Assembly (NCBI GenBank): GCA_020350725.1
Contig: CP070719.1
Location: forward strand, 2,057,855-2,121,854
From: a bacterium
Lineage (GTDB): Bacteria > BMS3Abin14
DNA: 64,000 nucleotides
Reading direction: 5' to 3'
The position numbers and the translations under genes are program-made. The first letter of the stretch is position 1, and each line of letters opens with the position of its first letter. Shown in pieces: positions 37,843-46,917 of this stretch. A model generated the notes under the pieces. It was given only the letters and a program-made list of their open reading frames with translations, searched no databases and was not told the DNA's origin.

Positions 37843-38526
37843 CTATTCACCGTCAGATTCGGTTTCCGGCGGCGGCGGAGTGCTCTCCGTTTGGGGTTTT
37901 TTAATGGCCTTTTTGATGATCAGGAGGCCGTTTTTTGCCCCCGGCACCGGCCCCTTGACCGCTATAAGGTGCTGGTCCTCCCGAACGTCGACCACCTTGA
38001 GGTTCTGCACGGTCGCCTTCCGGTTTCCCATCTGCCCGGGCATCTTTTTTCCCTTGAAGACGCGGGAGGGATCGGCGGATGCCCCGATCGACCCGGGCCC
38101 CCGCTTGCTCTCGTGGGTGCCGTGAGTGGCCTTGAAGCCGGAAAATCCGTGTCGCTTCATGACCCCGGCGAAACCCTTGCCTTTGGATGTCCCGGAGATG
38201 TCGACGACATCCCCAACCTTGAAGATGCCGGCGGTGATGACCTGTCCCAGTTCATACAGATCGGGGTCGGATACGGTGGCCTCCCGCAGGTACCGTTTGG
38301 GGCTGCTGGCCGATTTCTCAAAATGCCCCTTGGCCGGCTTTGTTGTCCGCTTTTCCTTCCGCTCCCCAAAACCCAGCTGGATGGCGTTGTAGCCTTCCTT
38401 TCGTTCTGACTTGATCTGAGTCACGGTGCAGGGACCGGCCTGGATGAGGGTGACGGGTACGGCGTTGCCGAGATGGTCGAAGATCTGGGTCATGCCCAGC
38501 TTCCTGCCCAGGATGGTGTTGCTCAT
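37843..38526 (-). CDS. rplC: 50S ribosomal protein L3, outside an S10 operon
   Basis: 227 residues. GRKLGMTQIFDHLGN, KGKGFAGVMKRHGFSG, THGTHESKRGPGSIGA and RVFKGKKMPGQMGNRKATVQN are diagnostic. A 15-residue Pro/Glu tail follows. Neither rpsJ nor rplD flanks it; the neighbours are a receiver protein and a VWA protein. It has its own strong promoter. It could be the relocated sole copy or an extra copy. Confidence 0.96.
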   Translation of the reverse strand: MSNTILGRKLGMTQIFDHLGNAVPVTLIQAGPCTVTQIKSERKEGYNAIQLGFGERKEKRTTKPAKGHFEKSASSPKRYLREATVSDPDLYELGQVITAGIFKVGDVVDISGTSKGKGFAGVMKRHGFSGFKATHGTHESKRGPGSIGASADPSRVFKGKKMPGQMGNRKATVQNLKVVDVREDQHLIAVKGPVPGAKNGLLIIKKAIKKPQTESTPPPPETESDGE

Positions 38527-38597
38527 GGTATGTCCTCCTGACTATCTTATCCGCCCGTCTGTGCGAACGAATGGTTTAGCGGGGAAAGCAGCAAGGT

Positions 38598-38626
38598 TTA
38601 ATACCCTAATTACGCCTGTCCGTCAA
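38598..38626 (-). promoter_or_regulatory. Sigma-70 promoter of rplC
   Basis: The minus strand has TTGACG (38621-38626), a 17-nt spacer and TATTAA (38598-38603). It lies about 70 nt upstream of the rplC ATG, and the SD AGGAGG is present at the gene start. Confidence 0.7.
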
Positions 38627-38705
38627 GGAAACAGGAGGGACCTTCACGGGACTGTCGTTCCCTGTCCGTCCTGCCCGCGCCGCCTGCTCCGGGGGGCGGT
38701 CATCT

Positions 38706-41144
38706 CTACGCGACCCGGAAGAGGGATTCGAAGACGAGGAGGCAGACTGCGGCAAGGATCAGCAGACGGAAGAGGGCGGCGTCCTTGAGGTGTTCGGTCA
38801 TCGAGGTGCTGGACTCGAACGCCACCTCCGCCGCGTCCATCCCCCCCCGGTCCCTGTCCTTGGCCGGCGTTGAGGAGGCCAGCCCTGCACCGGCCCAGTT
38901 CCGTCCTTCCCCTCCATCCCCCAGGGATATTTCCGCGACCAGCGCTCCCTGCCCGGGATCCTCGATAAAGGCGTTGAATATTCCCGGTGCCGCCTCCTGG
39001 AACGATAGGGGGACAGGATCTCCCCGGCGGTCAAAGTAGTGACCGGCCGGAAGGCTTCCGCTGTCGTCCCTTCCCTCTGCCACGTCAAGGGAGATCCCTC
39101 CCTGCAGTTTGGAGGCGAAGACCTCCGCATCTCCTCCCGGTGACGGGGCGATCGCCGCCAGGATCCCGTCCCAGATCCGGCTTCCGTCCTCCGTCAACCA
39201 GTCCCTCGCCAGGAGAGCTCCGTTATCCGCGTTGAATACGGCGACCGTGCTGGTGCCGATCCTCCAGCTGGCCAGGAGGGGATAGCCCAGCTCCGTCCAG
39301 CTCAGGAGAGCCGCGCCCGGTTTGAGGGTGGTCAGGGTCTGGCCTTCCACGTCGGGCCCTGCCTCCAGGGACGGGAAATCCACCGAGGAAAAGAACACCT
39401 TCATGGGCTTCCGGATAACCGGACTGTCCTCAATCTGGTCCAGATCCTCAAGGAAGAAACCGGGTATGTCCCTGATGTCGGTGGCCAGGTAGAGGAAGCC
39501 CCCCGCCTCCTCCGCGAACCTGTTGAGGAAGGGGATGTGTTCGTCCCTGGTCGTTCCGATGCCCACGAGACTCATGGTTATGCCTGACTCACGGAATTCA
39601 CCGAGGATATCCCAGACCGAGCCGATGCCCGTCACCTCGTACTCGTCCACATCGGCCGTGTCCAGGAGAACCAGGACGTGTTTGATGTCCGTGTCGAGAC
39701 CCTCGAATCCGTTGAAGGCGGCCCGCAGGCCTGAGTAGAGATTGATGCCCCCGCTGAGGGCGCCCATCCTCTCTATGCGTCTTATCTCTCTTTGGACGTC
39801 CCTGTCGGCGGTGGGATGAAGGATCCAGTACGGGGAAAAATCCACGCCCAGAACGCCGAGCCTGTAGCTGTCCGCCATGGCCGTGGCAAGGTTGACCAGA
39901 GCTCTCTGGGCCATCTCGATCTTGCGGGGACCGCCCGCTTCCTGGCGCCGGTACATGCTGAAGGAGGTGTCGACCACGGCCACGACCGCCAGGGTCCTGT
40001 CTCCCATCTCACCCCTGTCCGCTGTCAGGAGGACCGGCAGAACCCGCTCGAAGGGATACCCATCATCGCGGCCCCCGGTCTGGGGGGGGATGAAGAGAAG
40101 CGCCAGGTTCCTGCGGGTCAGGTTGTCGACGATGCGCCCGGTGACGCGGTCGCCCAAGACGCTGTCGGGGATGGCGTCGAAGATCACCAGATCCCCATCC
40201 TCCATTGAGTCGAAGGGGTCCGTCCGGGTCGAGAGAAGGGACGTGTGGGGAAGGGGACGGACCCTGTATCCCCTCGACCGGAGTGATTCCATGAGGGGCT
40301 TTCGGGATCCGGCCAGGGAGATGTAATGAATGTCCGGTCTCTCGGCCGCCCTGAAAGTGGTTGCCTCCCGGTGGACCGTGTTTCCCTCGTTGTCGAGGAT
40401 GTGGAGACGAACGGAGTGCTCACCTGTACCGTCCGTCTGGACCGTAAAGGTCATCCTCCCGTCCCGGCTGCCGCCGTCGGAGGGGAGATCCCTGGATCCC
40501 TGAAGCGCGTTGTCGATGTAAAGCTGGGCTGTCCCGGGCGGTTCCCATCGGGAGAGATCGACGGGTATTTCGAACGGGATGCCGGCGAAGACCGAGGGAG
40601 CAGGGTCCAGATACCCTGACGATGTGCCCACGGGAGGCGGGATCTTAACCCTCAGGACCCGGCCCCGCGGCCGGTCGACAACGGGCTGGAACCGATCCCC
40701 CAGGCCGGTGTAGAGGACCAGGGTGGATGTGCCCTTGCCCGCCAGAGCCCAATCCGTCCACAGCCGCCCGCTCGCTCTTCGCGTGAAGCCTGACACCGGC
40801 ACCTCCAGGATGGTCATCTGCTCATCCCAGGCCCATGGCCGGGTGACGATGCTCCCGACGCGGACGTCATCGCTGACTGCCCGGCCCTTGGCCACCAGAT
40901 GGCGGATGTCGGATGCCAGGCGGGGATCATCGAGCGTGTCCTGGTCGGTGGCGATAACGACGGTGTGGTGCTGCCGGGAATCGAAAACACCCGAGAAGGC
41001 CAGAACGGCCAGCAGTCCCAGTGAACCGGCGCGCAGGATGGCGAGGATCCACGAGCCGAGGGGAGAGTGATAGGCATCCCGGCCGGCGATGAAGAAGGCG
41101 AGGGCCGCGGACAGTACGATTGTGGTCGCCAGGGCAAATATCAC
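38706..41144 (-). CDS. Membrane VWA-domain protein of the MoxR cluster
   Basis: 812 residues. Two membrane segments at about 3-20 and 33-54 and one at the extreme C-terminus. A von Willebrand A domain begins near 385 with the MIDAS motif VDTSFSM (391-397) and continues to about 560 (KHVLVLLDTADVDE). The region before it (about 200-350) resembles the amidotransferase-like domain of large membrane VWA proteins. It is the last gene of the cluster and overlaps the previous gene (ATGA). Probable role: metal-dependent envelope protein assembly with the MoxR ATPase; substrate unknown. Confidence 0.78.
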   Translation of the reverse strand: MIFALATTIVLSAALAFFIAGRDAYHSPLGSWILAILRAGSLGLLAVLAFSGVFDSRQHHTVVIATDQDTLDDPRLASDIRHLVAKGRAVSDDVRVGSIVTRPWAWDEQMTILEVPVSGFTRRASGRLWTDWALAGKGTSTLVLYTGLGDRFQPVVDRPRGRVLRVKIPPPVGTSSGYLDPAPSVFAGIPFEIPVDLSRWEPPGTAQLYIDNALQGSRDLPSDGGSRDGRMTFTVQTDGTGEHSVRLHILDNEGNTVHREATTFRAAERPDIHYISLAGSRKPLMESLRSRGYRVRPLPHTSLLSTRTDPFDSMEDGDLVIFDAIPDSVLGDRVTGRIVDNLTRRNLALLFIPPQTGGRDDGYPFERVLPVLLTADRGEMGDRTLAVVAVVDTSFSMYRRQEAGGPRKIEMAQRALVNLATAMADSYRLGVLGVDFSPYWILHPTADRDVQREIRRIERMGALSGGINLYSGLRAAFNGFEGLDTDIKHVLVLLDTADVDEYEVTGIGSVWDILGEFRESGITMSLVGIGTTRDEHIPFLNRFAEEAGGFLYLATDIRDIPGFFLEDLDQIEDSPVIRKPMKVFFSSVDFPSLEAGPDVEGQTLTTLKPGAALLSWTELGYPLLASWRIGTSTVAVFNADNGALLARDWLTEDGSRIWDGILAAIAPSPGGDAEVFASKLQGGISLDVAEGRDDSGSLPAGHYFDRRGDPVPLSFQEAAPGIFNAFIEDPGQGALVAEISLGDGGEGRNWAGAGLASSTPAKDRDRGGMDAAEVAFESSTSMTEHLKDAALFRLLILAAVCLLVFESLFRVA

Positions 41145-42865
41145 GGCACCGCCCCGCTATCGTAGGCCTCCGCCAGGGAGAGATAGACCAAGGTGAGGAT
41201 GGCGGCCAGCAGGAGCCAGGAAGCCAGGTCGACCCTCTCGGGCCGGTCTGCGCCGCCATCCGGAAGGTGCATCAGGGAGAGGTCAGGGACGGTTATATAC
41301 CCGGCCTCTCCTGTTATTCCGGCGCACAGAAGGTTCTGCGTCCAGGGTTCGCCATGCCCGTCATCCGTGGCGGAGGGGAGGTATTCCCCGCATTCCGCCT
41401 TGCTGCCCCAGACGACGGGAGTGGTGCCCGACAGCCACTCGAGGGAATCCCGCAGGAGGATGATGAAGGAGGGGTCGAGGAAGATCCCTCCCCCCAGTGG
41501 ATCGAACGTCCAGACCATCATCCGCTTCCGGGAATGGCGCCCGGCGATGATCAGGGGCACATCCCCGGAACGGGCCAGCACCCTGTAGTCAGGCGGACTC
41601 AGAAAGCCGATCACCCTCGAGGGACGGAAATTCTGGAAACGCACATTGCGTGTCGCCGGATGGGTCCTCTGGAATACCGCTCCTGCAGGCCTCTCACGGT
41701 ATCGGTCGAACCTGAACCCGAGGAAGTCCTCCGTCGGCCTGATCACCAGGGAAGGCCTCTCCAAGGATCCCTCGGGTGAGGAACCGAGGTAGATGTCGAC
41801 GCTTGGCCGGGTCGAGGAGGACGGACCGTCGATGATCCGGAATCCGTCGTGGGATCGGACCGCGTCCAGGATAAAGGGATGGATCTCGCCACGAAGGCCG
41901 ACAGAGATCGTCCGCTGTTCCTGAACGAACGCGGACACGGAGTTGTCGTCCGGGAGGGTGTCCTCGATCTCCAGACGGAGAGTCACCGGGCCTTCGGTCA
42001 GGTCAAGGTCCCGCTCGTGATAACGGGCCAGGCCCCGGTCGTCCAGGTCGATCGAAAAAGAGATCGGGTCGGCGGTGGACGTGATCAGGGAGGCCGTCAG
42101 GCGCTGAACGGGGATACCGGCGGATCCGATGCGGAAGAAGAGATCGAACTTTCCCTCGGAACCGGGCGACGGGCTCAGATCGAAGGACGTGATGCCGGCG
42201 TTACCGGTGAGGATATCCTTGACCGGGGAGAAATGGATGATGTCTATCATGTCCTCTGCAGCCGCAGCCGTCCTCCATTCGTGGTCTCTGGGCGAGATCG
42301 GGATGATGCCCTTGAGGGGACGGTCGCGGACGATTTCCTCGATCACCTCCAGGAGCGAGGCGACGGAGGGTGCAGTCGCGGAGGGGCGGACCCGGGTGAT
42401 CATGCGCCTCAGGTCCCGTCGGCTGACATGCGGAAAGAGTTCCGGCTCGGGAGCCGACGTCATCAGGGTAATGGAGTCCCGGGATGGAATTTTCTCCAGC
42501 AGATTTCCCAAACCCTCCCGAGACCTGTCCTGAAGAGTTCTCGCCTGGTAGGTGGCGTTCTGGGTGTAGGGGTTGTCGAATACGACCAGCCATTCCCCGT
42601 CCGATCTTCCCCCGGTCACCACGTGCGTCCCGTTGAAGGCCAGGACCAGCAACAGCAGGGCCGCCCCATTGAGGATGATCCTGAGCTTCCGGCTCAACCG
42701 GAACAGACGCGGCGGCCTTCTGCCGTATCTCCTGAGGGCGGTTTCGATGACGGGAAGAAAGGACAGGGATACGGGCTTTATCCGGGTCACCCTGAAGCGA
42801 TAGAGCCAGAGGAAGGGGAAGAGAAGGAGGAGCAGGAAGCCCTGATGTGTGTCAAAGCCGATCAA
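41141..42865 (-). CDS. BatA-N-terminal-type membrane protein
   Basis: 574 residues. The N-terminus (GFLLLLLFPFLWLYRFRV, then LRIILNGAALLLLVLAFNG) matches the BatA/aerotolerance N-terminal membrane domain. A long extracytoplasmic region and one C-terminal membrane helix (LASWLLLAAILTLVYLSLAE) follow. The VWA metal site expected of BatA is not obvious (VFDNPYTQN), so this copy may be structural. The TTG start overlaps the DUF58 gene by 14 nt. Confidence 0.7.
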   Translation of the reverse strand: MIGFDTHQGFLLLLLFPFLWLYRFRVTRIKPVSLSFLPVIETALRRYGRRPPRLFRLSRKLRIILNGAALLLLVLAFNGTHVVTGGRSDGEWLVVFDNPYTQNATYQARTLQDRSREGLGNLLEKIPSRDSITLMTSAPEPELFPHVSRRDLRRMITRVRPSATAPSVASLLEVIEEIVRDRPLKGIIPISPRDHEWRTAAAAEDMIDIIHFSPVKDILTGNAGITSFDLSPSPGSEGKFDLFFRIGSAGIPVQRLTASLITSTADPISFSIDLDDRGLARYHERDLDLTEGPVTLRLEIEDTLPDDNSVSAFVQEQRTISVGLRGEIHPFILDAVRSHDGFRIIDGPSSSTRPSVDIYLGSSPEGSLERPSLVIRPTEDFLGFRFDRYRERPAGAVFQRTHPATRNVRFQNFRPSRVIGFLSPPDYRVLARSGDVPLIIAGRHSRKRMMVWTFDPLGGGIFLDPSFIILLRDSLEWLSGTTPVVWGSKAECGEYLPSATDDGHGEPWTQNLLCAGITGEAGYITVPDLSLMHLPDGGADRPERVDLASWLLLAAILTLVYLSLAEAYDSGAVP

Positions 42866-43748
42866 ACCGGGAGGCCCCCCTGTCGGGCATGAGGCAGTCC
42901 GTCACGATCTCCTCGAAGGATTGATCGAGATCGTAGCGCAGGAAGGGGAAACCGAGCCTGCGGAAGCGATCGGCTGTGCGATTCAGAAAACGGCGGGCCT
43001 CCCGTTCGGCCCTTCTCAGGGCGCGGTAACCCACCAGCTGGGTGACACTGTCGCCCGTCTCAGGATCGGAGATCCTCAGGTAACCCCTCTTTCTGAGGCT
43101 GGTCTCCTGCGGATGGAGGATCTGTACCGCGGTGGTCCGCACCTCGGATGACCTGAGGTACTCAAGGTCCACGTCGAAGGACGTCAGGTCGATGAAGTCG
43201 GATATGATAAAGAGCCTGGCCCTCTTCGCCTCGGACATCCTGACGAAGGCGTGGAGGGTCCTGTGGAGGTCCGTGACACGGCCCGTTCCGGAGGACGCCA
43301 GCGCATGGAGGAGCACCATGGGCTGGCCCCGCTGACCCTGGTGCTCCTGATAGGACGTGATGCCGTCGGCCCAGGAATAGTGAGTCACCTTGCCCCCCGC
43401 CGCGATCATTATGTAGGCGAGGGCGGCCGACACCTGGAGGGCCCTTTCCAGCTTTTCCTCCGACGGATGTCTCATCGATTCACTGGCGTCGATGAGAAGG
43501 TGCAGGGCGCCCTCTTCTTCCCGGAGCATCGATTTGAGGTAGAAGCGGTCCAGGCGGGCATAGAGGTTCCAGTCGATATATCTGGTGTCGTCCCCGGGCG
43601 CGTAGGGGCGATGGGACTCCACCTCCGGACTGATACCGAAACCGGTCAGGTTCGGCCGCGGCAGTTCCAGCCTCCGTATGCCGGGCAATAACCTGTTCTT
43701 CAGTGCCTCAAGCCTCCGGAGGAATTCCGGTTCAATCAGAGTGGTCAA
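42852..43748 (-). CDS. DUF58 domain protein
   Basis: 298 residues. The DUF58 core RPYAPGDDTRYIDWNLYARLD and LHLLIDASESM (VWA-like MIDAS) are clear. LFIISDFID and a C-terminal FPFLRYDLDQSFEE complete the fold. DUF58 proteins accompany MoxR ATPases. The TTG start is preceded by AGGTG. It lies 11 nt after moxR. Confidence 0.9.
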   Translation of the reverse strand: MTTLIEPEFLRRLEALKNRLLPGIRRLELPRPNLTGFGISPEVESHRPYAPGDDTRYIDWNLYARLDRFYLKSMLREEEGALHLLIDASESMRHPSEEKLERALQVSAALAYIMIAAGGKVTHYSWADGITSYQEHQGQRGQPMVLLHALASSGTGRVTDLHRTLHAFVRMSEAKRARLFIISDFIDLTSFDVDLEYLRSSEVRTTAVQILHPQETSLRKRGYLRISDPETGDSVTQLVGYRALRRAEREARRFLNRTADRFRRLGFPFLRYDLDQSFEEIVTDCLMPDRGASRFDRL

Positions 43749-43759
43749 GAGACACCTCG

Positions 43760-44773
43760 CTAGTACGTCCTTCTCAGGTCCTGGAATGCCGACTGGAGCA
43801 GGATGTCGGAGTTGACCTTTTCCAGGTCCGCCTCGAAGCCCAGGACGAGGCGGTGGCGCAGGGACGGGAGATAGTTCTCCTCCAGATCATCGATGGAGAG
43901 GTTGATCCTTCCGGCGAGAACCGCCGACACCCTGGATGCTGCGATCAGGGCGATAAGCCCACGGGGTGACGCGCCGTGTTTGACGAATTTCCGAATATCC
44001 GAAGGGGCGGATGGGAAGTCCGGATGGGTCCTGCGGATGAGCTGCGAGGCGAATTCGTACACCCGGTCGGTGACGGGGAGGCTGCACAGTGCCTCCCGTA
44101 TCTCGAGAATACGATCCCTCGACAGGACCTTGCCGACGGGGAGCTGGCCCATACGGCAGGAGCCGTTCGTCCGGCCGATCGCGGTCAGTTCCTCCACGCT
44201 GGGAAAGGGAACGCTCAGCTTGAAGAAGAACCGGTCCAGCTGGGCCTCCGGAAGGGGATAGGTCCCCGCCATCTCGATGGGGTTCTGGGTGGCCAGGGCG
44301 AAGAAGACGTCGTCCAGAGCGTGACTCTCCCCGAAGACCGATACCCGGTGCTCCTCCATGGCCTCAAGGAGGGCTGACTGGGTCTTGGGACTGGCCCTGT
44401 TGATCTCGTCAGCAAGGAGGATCTGGGTGAAGACGGGGCCCCTCTCGAAGCGGAAGTGGCGTCCCCCCCGGTCATCCTCTACGATGATGTTCGTCCCGGT
44501 GATGTCCGCGGGCATGAGATCGGGGGTAAACTGAATGCGGCGGTACCTGAGGTCCAGGATCTCGGACATCGTCTTGACCATAAGGGTCTTGCCCAGTCCC
44601 GGAACACCCTCGAGGAGGACATGGCCGCCTGAGAAGAGGGCCTTCAGCATGAACCGCAGGATATCCGTGTTGCCGACAATCCGTTTGGAGAACTCACTCT
44701 CGATCTTCTCCATGTCATGCCTGATCAGGGTCAACTTTTCCGGGAGTTTCTCTACTCTGTCTTCCTTGCCCAT
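43760..44773 (-). CDS. MoxR-family AAA+ ATPase
   Basis: 337 residues. Walker A GVPGLGKT near 57, Walker B ILLADEINRASPKTQSALLEAMEE, sensor ALATQNPIEMAGTYPLPEAQLDRF, and a C-terminal lid with GASPRGLIAL. MoxR ATPases act as chaperones that load metal or mature partner complexes together with VWA proteins. It overlaps the previous gene by 22 nt. Confidence 0.95.
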   Translation of the reverse strand: MGKEDRVEKLPEKLTLIRHDMEKIESEFSKRIVGNTDILRFMLKALFSGGHVLLEGVPGLGKTLMVKTMSEILDLRYRRIQFTPDLMPADITGTNIIVEDDRGGRHFRFERGPVFTQILLADEINRASPKTQSALLEAMEEHRVSVFGESHALDDVFFALATQNPIEMAGTYPLPEAQLDRFFFKLSVPFPSVEELTAIGRTNGSCRMGQLPVGKVLSRDRILEIREALCSLPVTDRVYEFASQLIRRTHPDFPSAPSDIRKFVKHGASPRGLIALIAASRVSAVLAGRINLSIDDLEENYLPSLRHRLVLGFEADLEKVNSDILLQSAFQDLRRTY

Positions 44774-45876
44774 GTCTGAAGCTCCTCGTGGAATTTCTGC
44801 AGGTGTTCACGGTACCTGGCAGGATAGCGGGACGGGTCGTAGCCCGGGATGTCCGGAACGTAGCGCTCGCTCTTCGGTGCCAACTGGTCGGTCATCCATG
44901 GAAGGAGTCCGAAGAGGTGTTCCGGCTGGTCGAACAGGGAGGCGTCCAGGGATGGTTCAGCCAGGAGTTTCGGCGGTACCGGCTCGTTGAGGCTCTCGCT
45001 GACGGGATTGGACTGGATCGGTTCGTTCTCCAACGTGCCGTCAGCGGGTGCCTCGGCGGCATCCTGTCCGTCCACCTGATCCCCGGGTTCGTGGCCGGAG
45101 CCTCCGGTCCTGCCGGTCGCTTCCTCATCCCCGGGCACTCCGGCTTCCTGTTCCGCGTCACCCGATGGATCCGGAGGGAGACCGCTGTCAGCTCTCTCTG
45201 CATTATCCTTTTGCTCCGGTGATGCCGTCCGATCGCCGTCGTTACCCTCCTCTGTCGTCCCCCCTCCCTGCCGGTCCGCATCCTCCGTCAGGCTGCTTCG
45301 GCTGCCGGTGGTGAATCGGGCTGTGGGGTCCAGTATCCGGATCGTGGTCCGGGTCAGTGTTCCCGGCGGTCGGTACTCGGCGTTCATGTACAGGAACACC
45401 AGGACGAGGAAGACCGGGAGGGAGGGAAGAAGGAGCGGGGGGACCCGGACACGGAGGAACCTCTTCAGGTGGAGGAAGTCTACGGACCGCAGGCATTCCT
45501 CCGCCTGGGCTGCCCTGATCTCGTCGGCGACTTCAGGGGCGGACTGATACCAGAAAAAGCTGTAGAGCCGGTCCTGAAGGCGGAAGCGCCGGTCGAGGTA
45601 GGTGACGAATCTCCCCCGGCGAAGCCTGGGATACTCCCTTATCATCAGGACGATAATAAGGAATTCCAGAAAAAACGGGACATGAAAGGACCATCGAAAG
45701 AGAAGGTATGTGACGAAGGCCAGTAAATCGAGGAGGATGTCGGCGGCGATGGAAACGGCAAGGATATCGAGCAGCCTTCGAAAGGTGTAGTGCAGTCGAA
45801 GGCGGCTGATCTTCCCTCGTAATGCTGAGACGGGGTCGGGTGGAACGCTGACCGCTCCCCGGAGATTTGAGATCAC
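44752..45876 (-). CDS. Membrane protein of the MoxR cluster, DUF4175-like
   Basis: 374 residues. Two membrane segments (about 36-58 and 66-85), a cytoplasmic loop (RFRLQDRLYSFFWYQSAPEVADEIRAAQAEE) and a third segment (about 150-168). A long acidic low-complexity region follows (about 195-300), then a conserved-looking C-terminus (ERYVPDIPGYDPSRYPARY). The layout recalls DUF4175 proteins found beside MoxR clusters, but I am not certain. GTG start overlapping the preceding gene (GTGA). Confidence 0.6.
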   Translation of the reverse strand: MISNLRGAVSVPPDPVSALRGKISRLRLHYTFRRLLDILAVSIAADILLDLLAFVTYLLFRWSFHVPFFLEFLIIVLMIREYPRLRRGRFVTYLDRRFRLQDRLYSFFWYQSAPEVADEIRAAQAEECLRSVDFLHLKRFLRVRVPPLLLPSLPVFLVLVFLYMNAEYRPPGTLTRTTIRILDPTARFTTGSRSSLTEDADRQGGGTTEEGNDGDRTASPEQKDNAERADSGLPPDPSGDAEQEAGVPGDEEATGRTGGSGHEPGDQVDGQDAAEAPADGTLENEPIQSNPVSESLNEPVPPKLLAEPSLDASLFDQPEHLFGLLPWMTDQLAPKSERYVPDIPGYDPSRYPARYREHLQKFHEELQTWARKTE

Positions 45877-46307
45877 GGCTGAAAGAGTGTGGAATACTGT
45901 AATTTGATGTGGGTGATATATTCTTCCGTCAATGCCTGGCTGGTAACTGTCGTCTCCATGATACCTCTGCTTGAGCGGGTGGAAACCGAGACCGCAGGGT
46001 CGCTCCCCCAGAGTTCTTTGACGAGCCTCTGAAGGGCGCTCTGCAGGAGGTGTCCCGGATATTCCTCGCCGATAGGGGAGGAGAAAGAGAGCTTGTAGAG
46101 TCGATCCCGGTGGTCGAACTCCGGTTGAATATTGAATATGGCGGAGCCCTCGATCGTGTACTCGCCCGCTTCGGTTAGTCTCCAGATCTGGCCTATCTCC
46201 TCGCGTGTCATGCCCATCTTCACCCCGAAGAGGCTGAACTCCTGGGCCGGACTCGGGGCTGGAGCGAGTAGGATCACCAGGGCTGTCGAGAGGATAACGG
46301 ATCTCAT
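45873..46307 (-). CDS. Small exported hypothetical protein
   Basis: 144 residues with a signal peptide (1-21, ending SPAQ). The mature part FSLFGVKMGMTREEIGQIW resembles the start of small periplasmic proteins that track a MGMT-x-E-E helix. The rest alternates strands and helices. First gene of the MoxR cluster, directly downstream of selC and its terminator. Function unknown. Confidence 0.6.
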   Translation of the reverse strand: MRSVILSTALVILLAPAPSPAQEFSLFGVKMGMTREEIGQIWRLTEAGEYTIEGSAIFNIQPEFDHRDRLYKLSFSSPIGEEYPGHLLQSALQRLVKELWGSDPAVSVSTRSSRGIMETTVTSQALTEEYITHIKLQYSTLFQP

Positions 46308-46443
46308 TGAGGCCCCTTAGGCCATGCTGCCGGGTGTTGGATCAACCACGGGATGGAACCGTGAGGTCGTCATGTCTGAAAAAGTGTTCCCGGGCTGCGT
46401 ATTTCATCACAATTGGGAAATTCTGTCCAGCGGATGAAGCTCT

Positions 46444-46591
46444 GAATCCAGCATCCAAAATCCGAGATCCGGAATGGGAGCCATCGTGCCTCGGCTTGAA
46501 TGAGCCTGTACGAGGTTCCGTCAAGGATACCGCCGCGAAATGAAAGGGAATGTTTCAACGGGATCAATGTTGGATTTTTGATGCTGGTTCC
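46444..46591. repeat. Inverted heptamer-array element 10 (ATCCAAA word)
   Basis: The left arm (46444-46478) has GAATCCA, GCATCCA, AAATCCG and AGATCCG in 7-nt phase. The right arm (46570-46591) reads on the other strand as GGAACCAGCATCAAAAATCC, matching the left arm. It accounts for most of the 332-bp gap 46308-46639; the remainder is the selC terminator and about 130 bp in which I see nothing. Confidence 0.7.
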
Positions 46592-46596
46592 TGAGT

Positions 46597-46631
46597 AAAA
46601 CCCGCCCTTCCCGGGAAGGAAGGACGGGCTT
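46597..46631 (-). terminator. Rho-independent terminator of selC
   Basis: On the minus strand AAGCCCGTCCTTCC pairs with GGGAAGGGCGGGTT (14 bp with two G-U pairs) and is followed by TTTTACT. It lies 9 nt after the tRNA-Sec 3' end. Confidence 0.85.
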
Positions 46632-46639
46632 GTCCTCCT

Positions 46640-46737
46640 TGGCGGAAGTGCATGGGAATCGAACCCACCATACCGGGTTTTAGCCGGCATCACTGGATTT
46701 GAAGTCCAGGAGGGCCACCAGTGCCCTGCGCACTTCC
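46640..46737 (-). tRNA. selC: Selenocysteine tRNA (tRNA-Sec, UCA)
   Basis: 98 nt with encoded CCA (46640-46642). The acceptor stem has 8 bp, GGAAGTGC/GCACTTCC, as in bacterial tRNA-Sec. The anticodon loop CTTCAAA carries TCA (46700-46702), which reads UGA. The variable arm is long, between the anticodon stem and the T-arm GGTGGGTTCGATTCCCA. It has its own promoter and terminator. Confidence 0.97.
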
Positions 46738-46745
46738 AATGGGAG

Positions 46746-46773
46746 AGTATAGGGAAGGGGAGTGGACTGTCAA
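46746..46773 (-). promoter_or_regulatory. Sigma-70 promoter of selC
   Basis: The minus strand has TTGACA (46768-46773), a 16-nt spacer and TATACT (46746-46751), 8 nt before the mature tRNA 5' end. Near-consensus. Confidence 0.85.
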
Positions 46774-46865
46774 GGGAGCAGCTCTGTCACGGGACGCTGA
46801 TCGCCCTCTGATGGCAAGAGCCGGGTTCCGGGTCTCGGTCTTCCGGGGGAGAACAGGGGGCGGCC

Positions 46866-46894
46866 TTGACAGATAAACCGCAAAGTGTTAATCA
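46866..46894 (+). promoter_or_regulatory. Sigma-70 promoter reading away from selC
   Basis: TTGACA (46866-46871), 17-nt spacer, TAATCA (46889-46894). Predicted start near 46901, upstream of the small ORF at 46918. Confidence 0.55.
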
Positions 46895-46917
46895 GCACTC
46901 AACGGTGCACCGATCCC

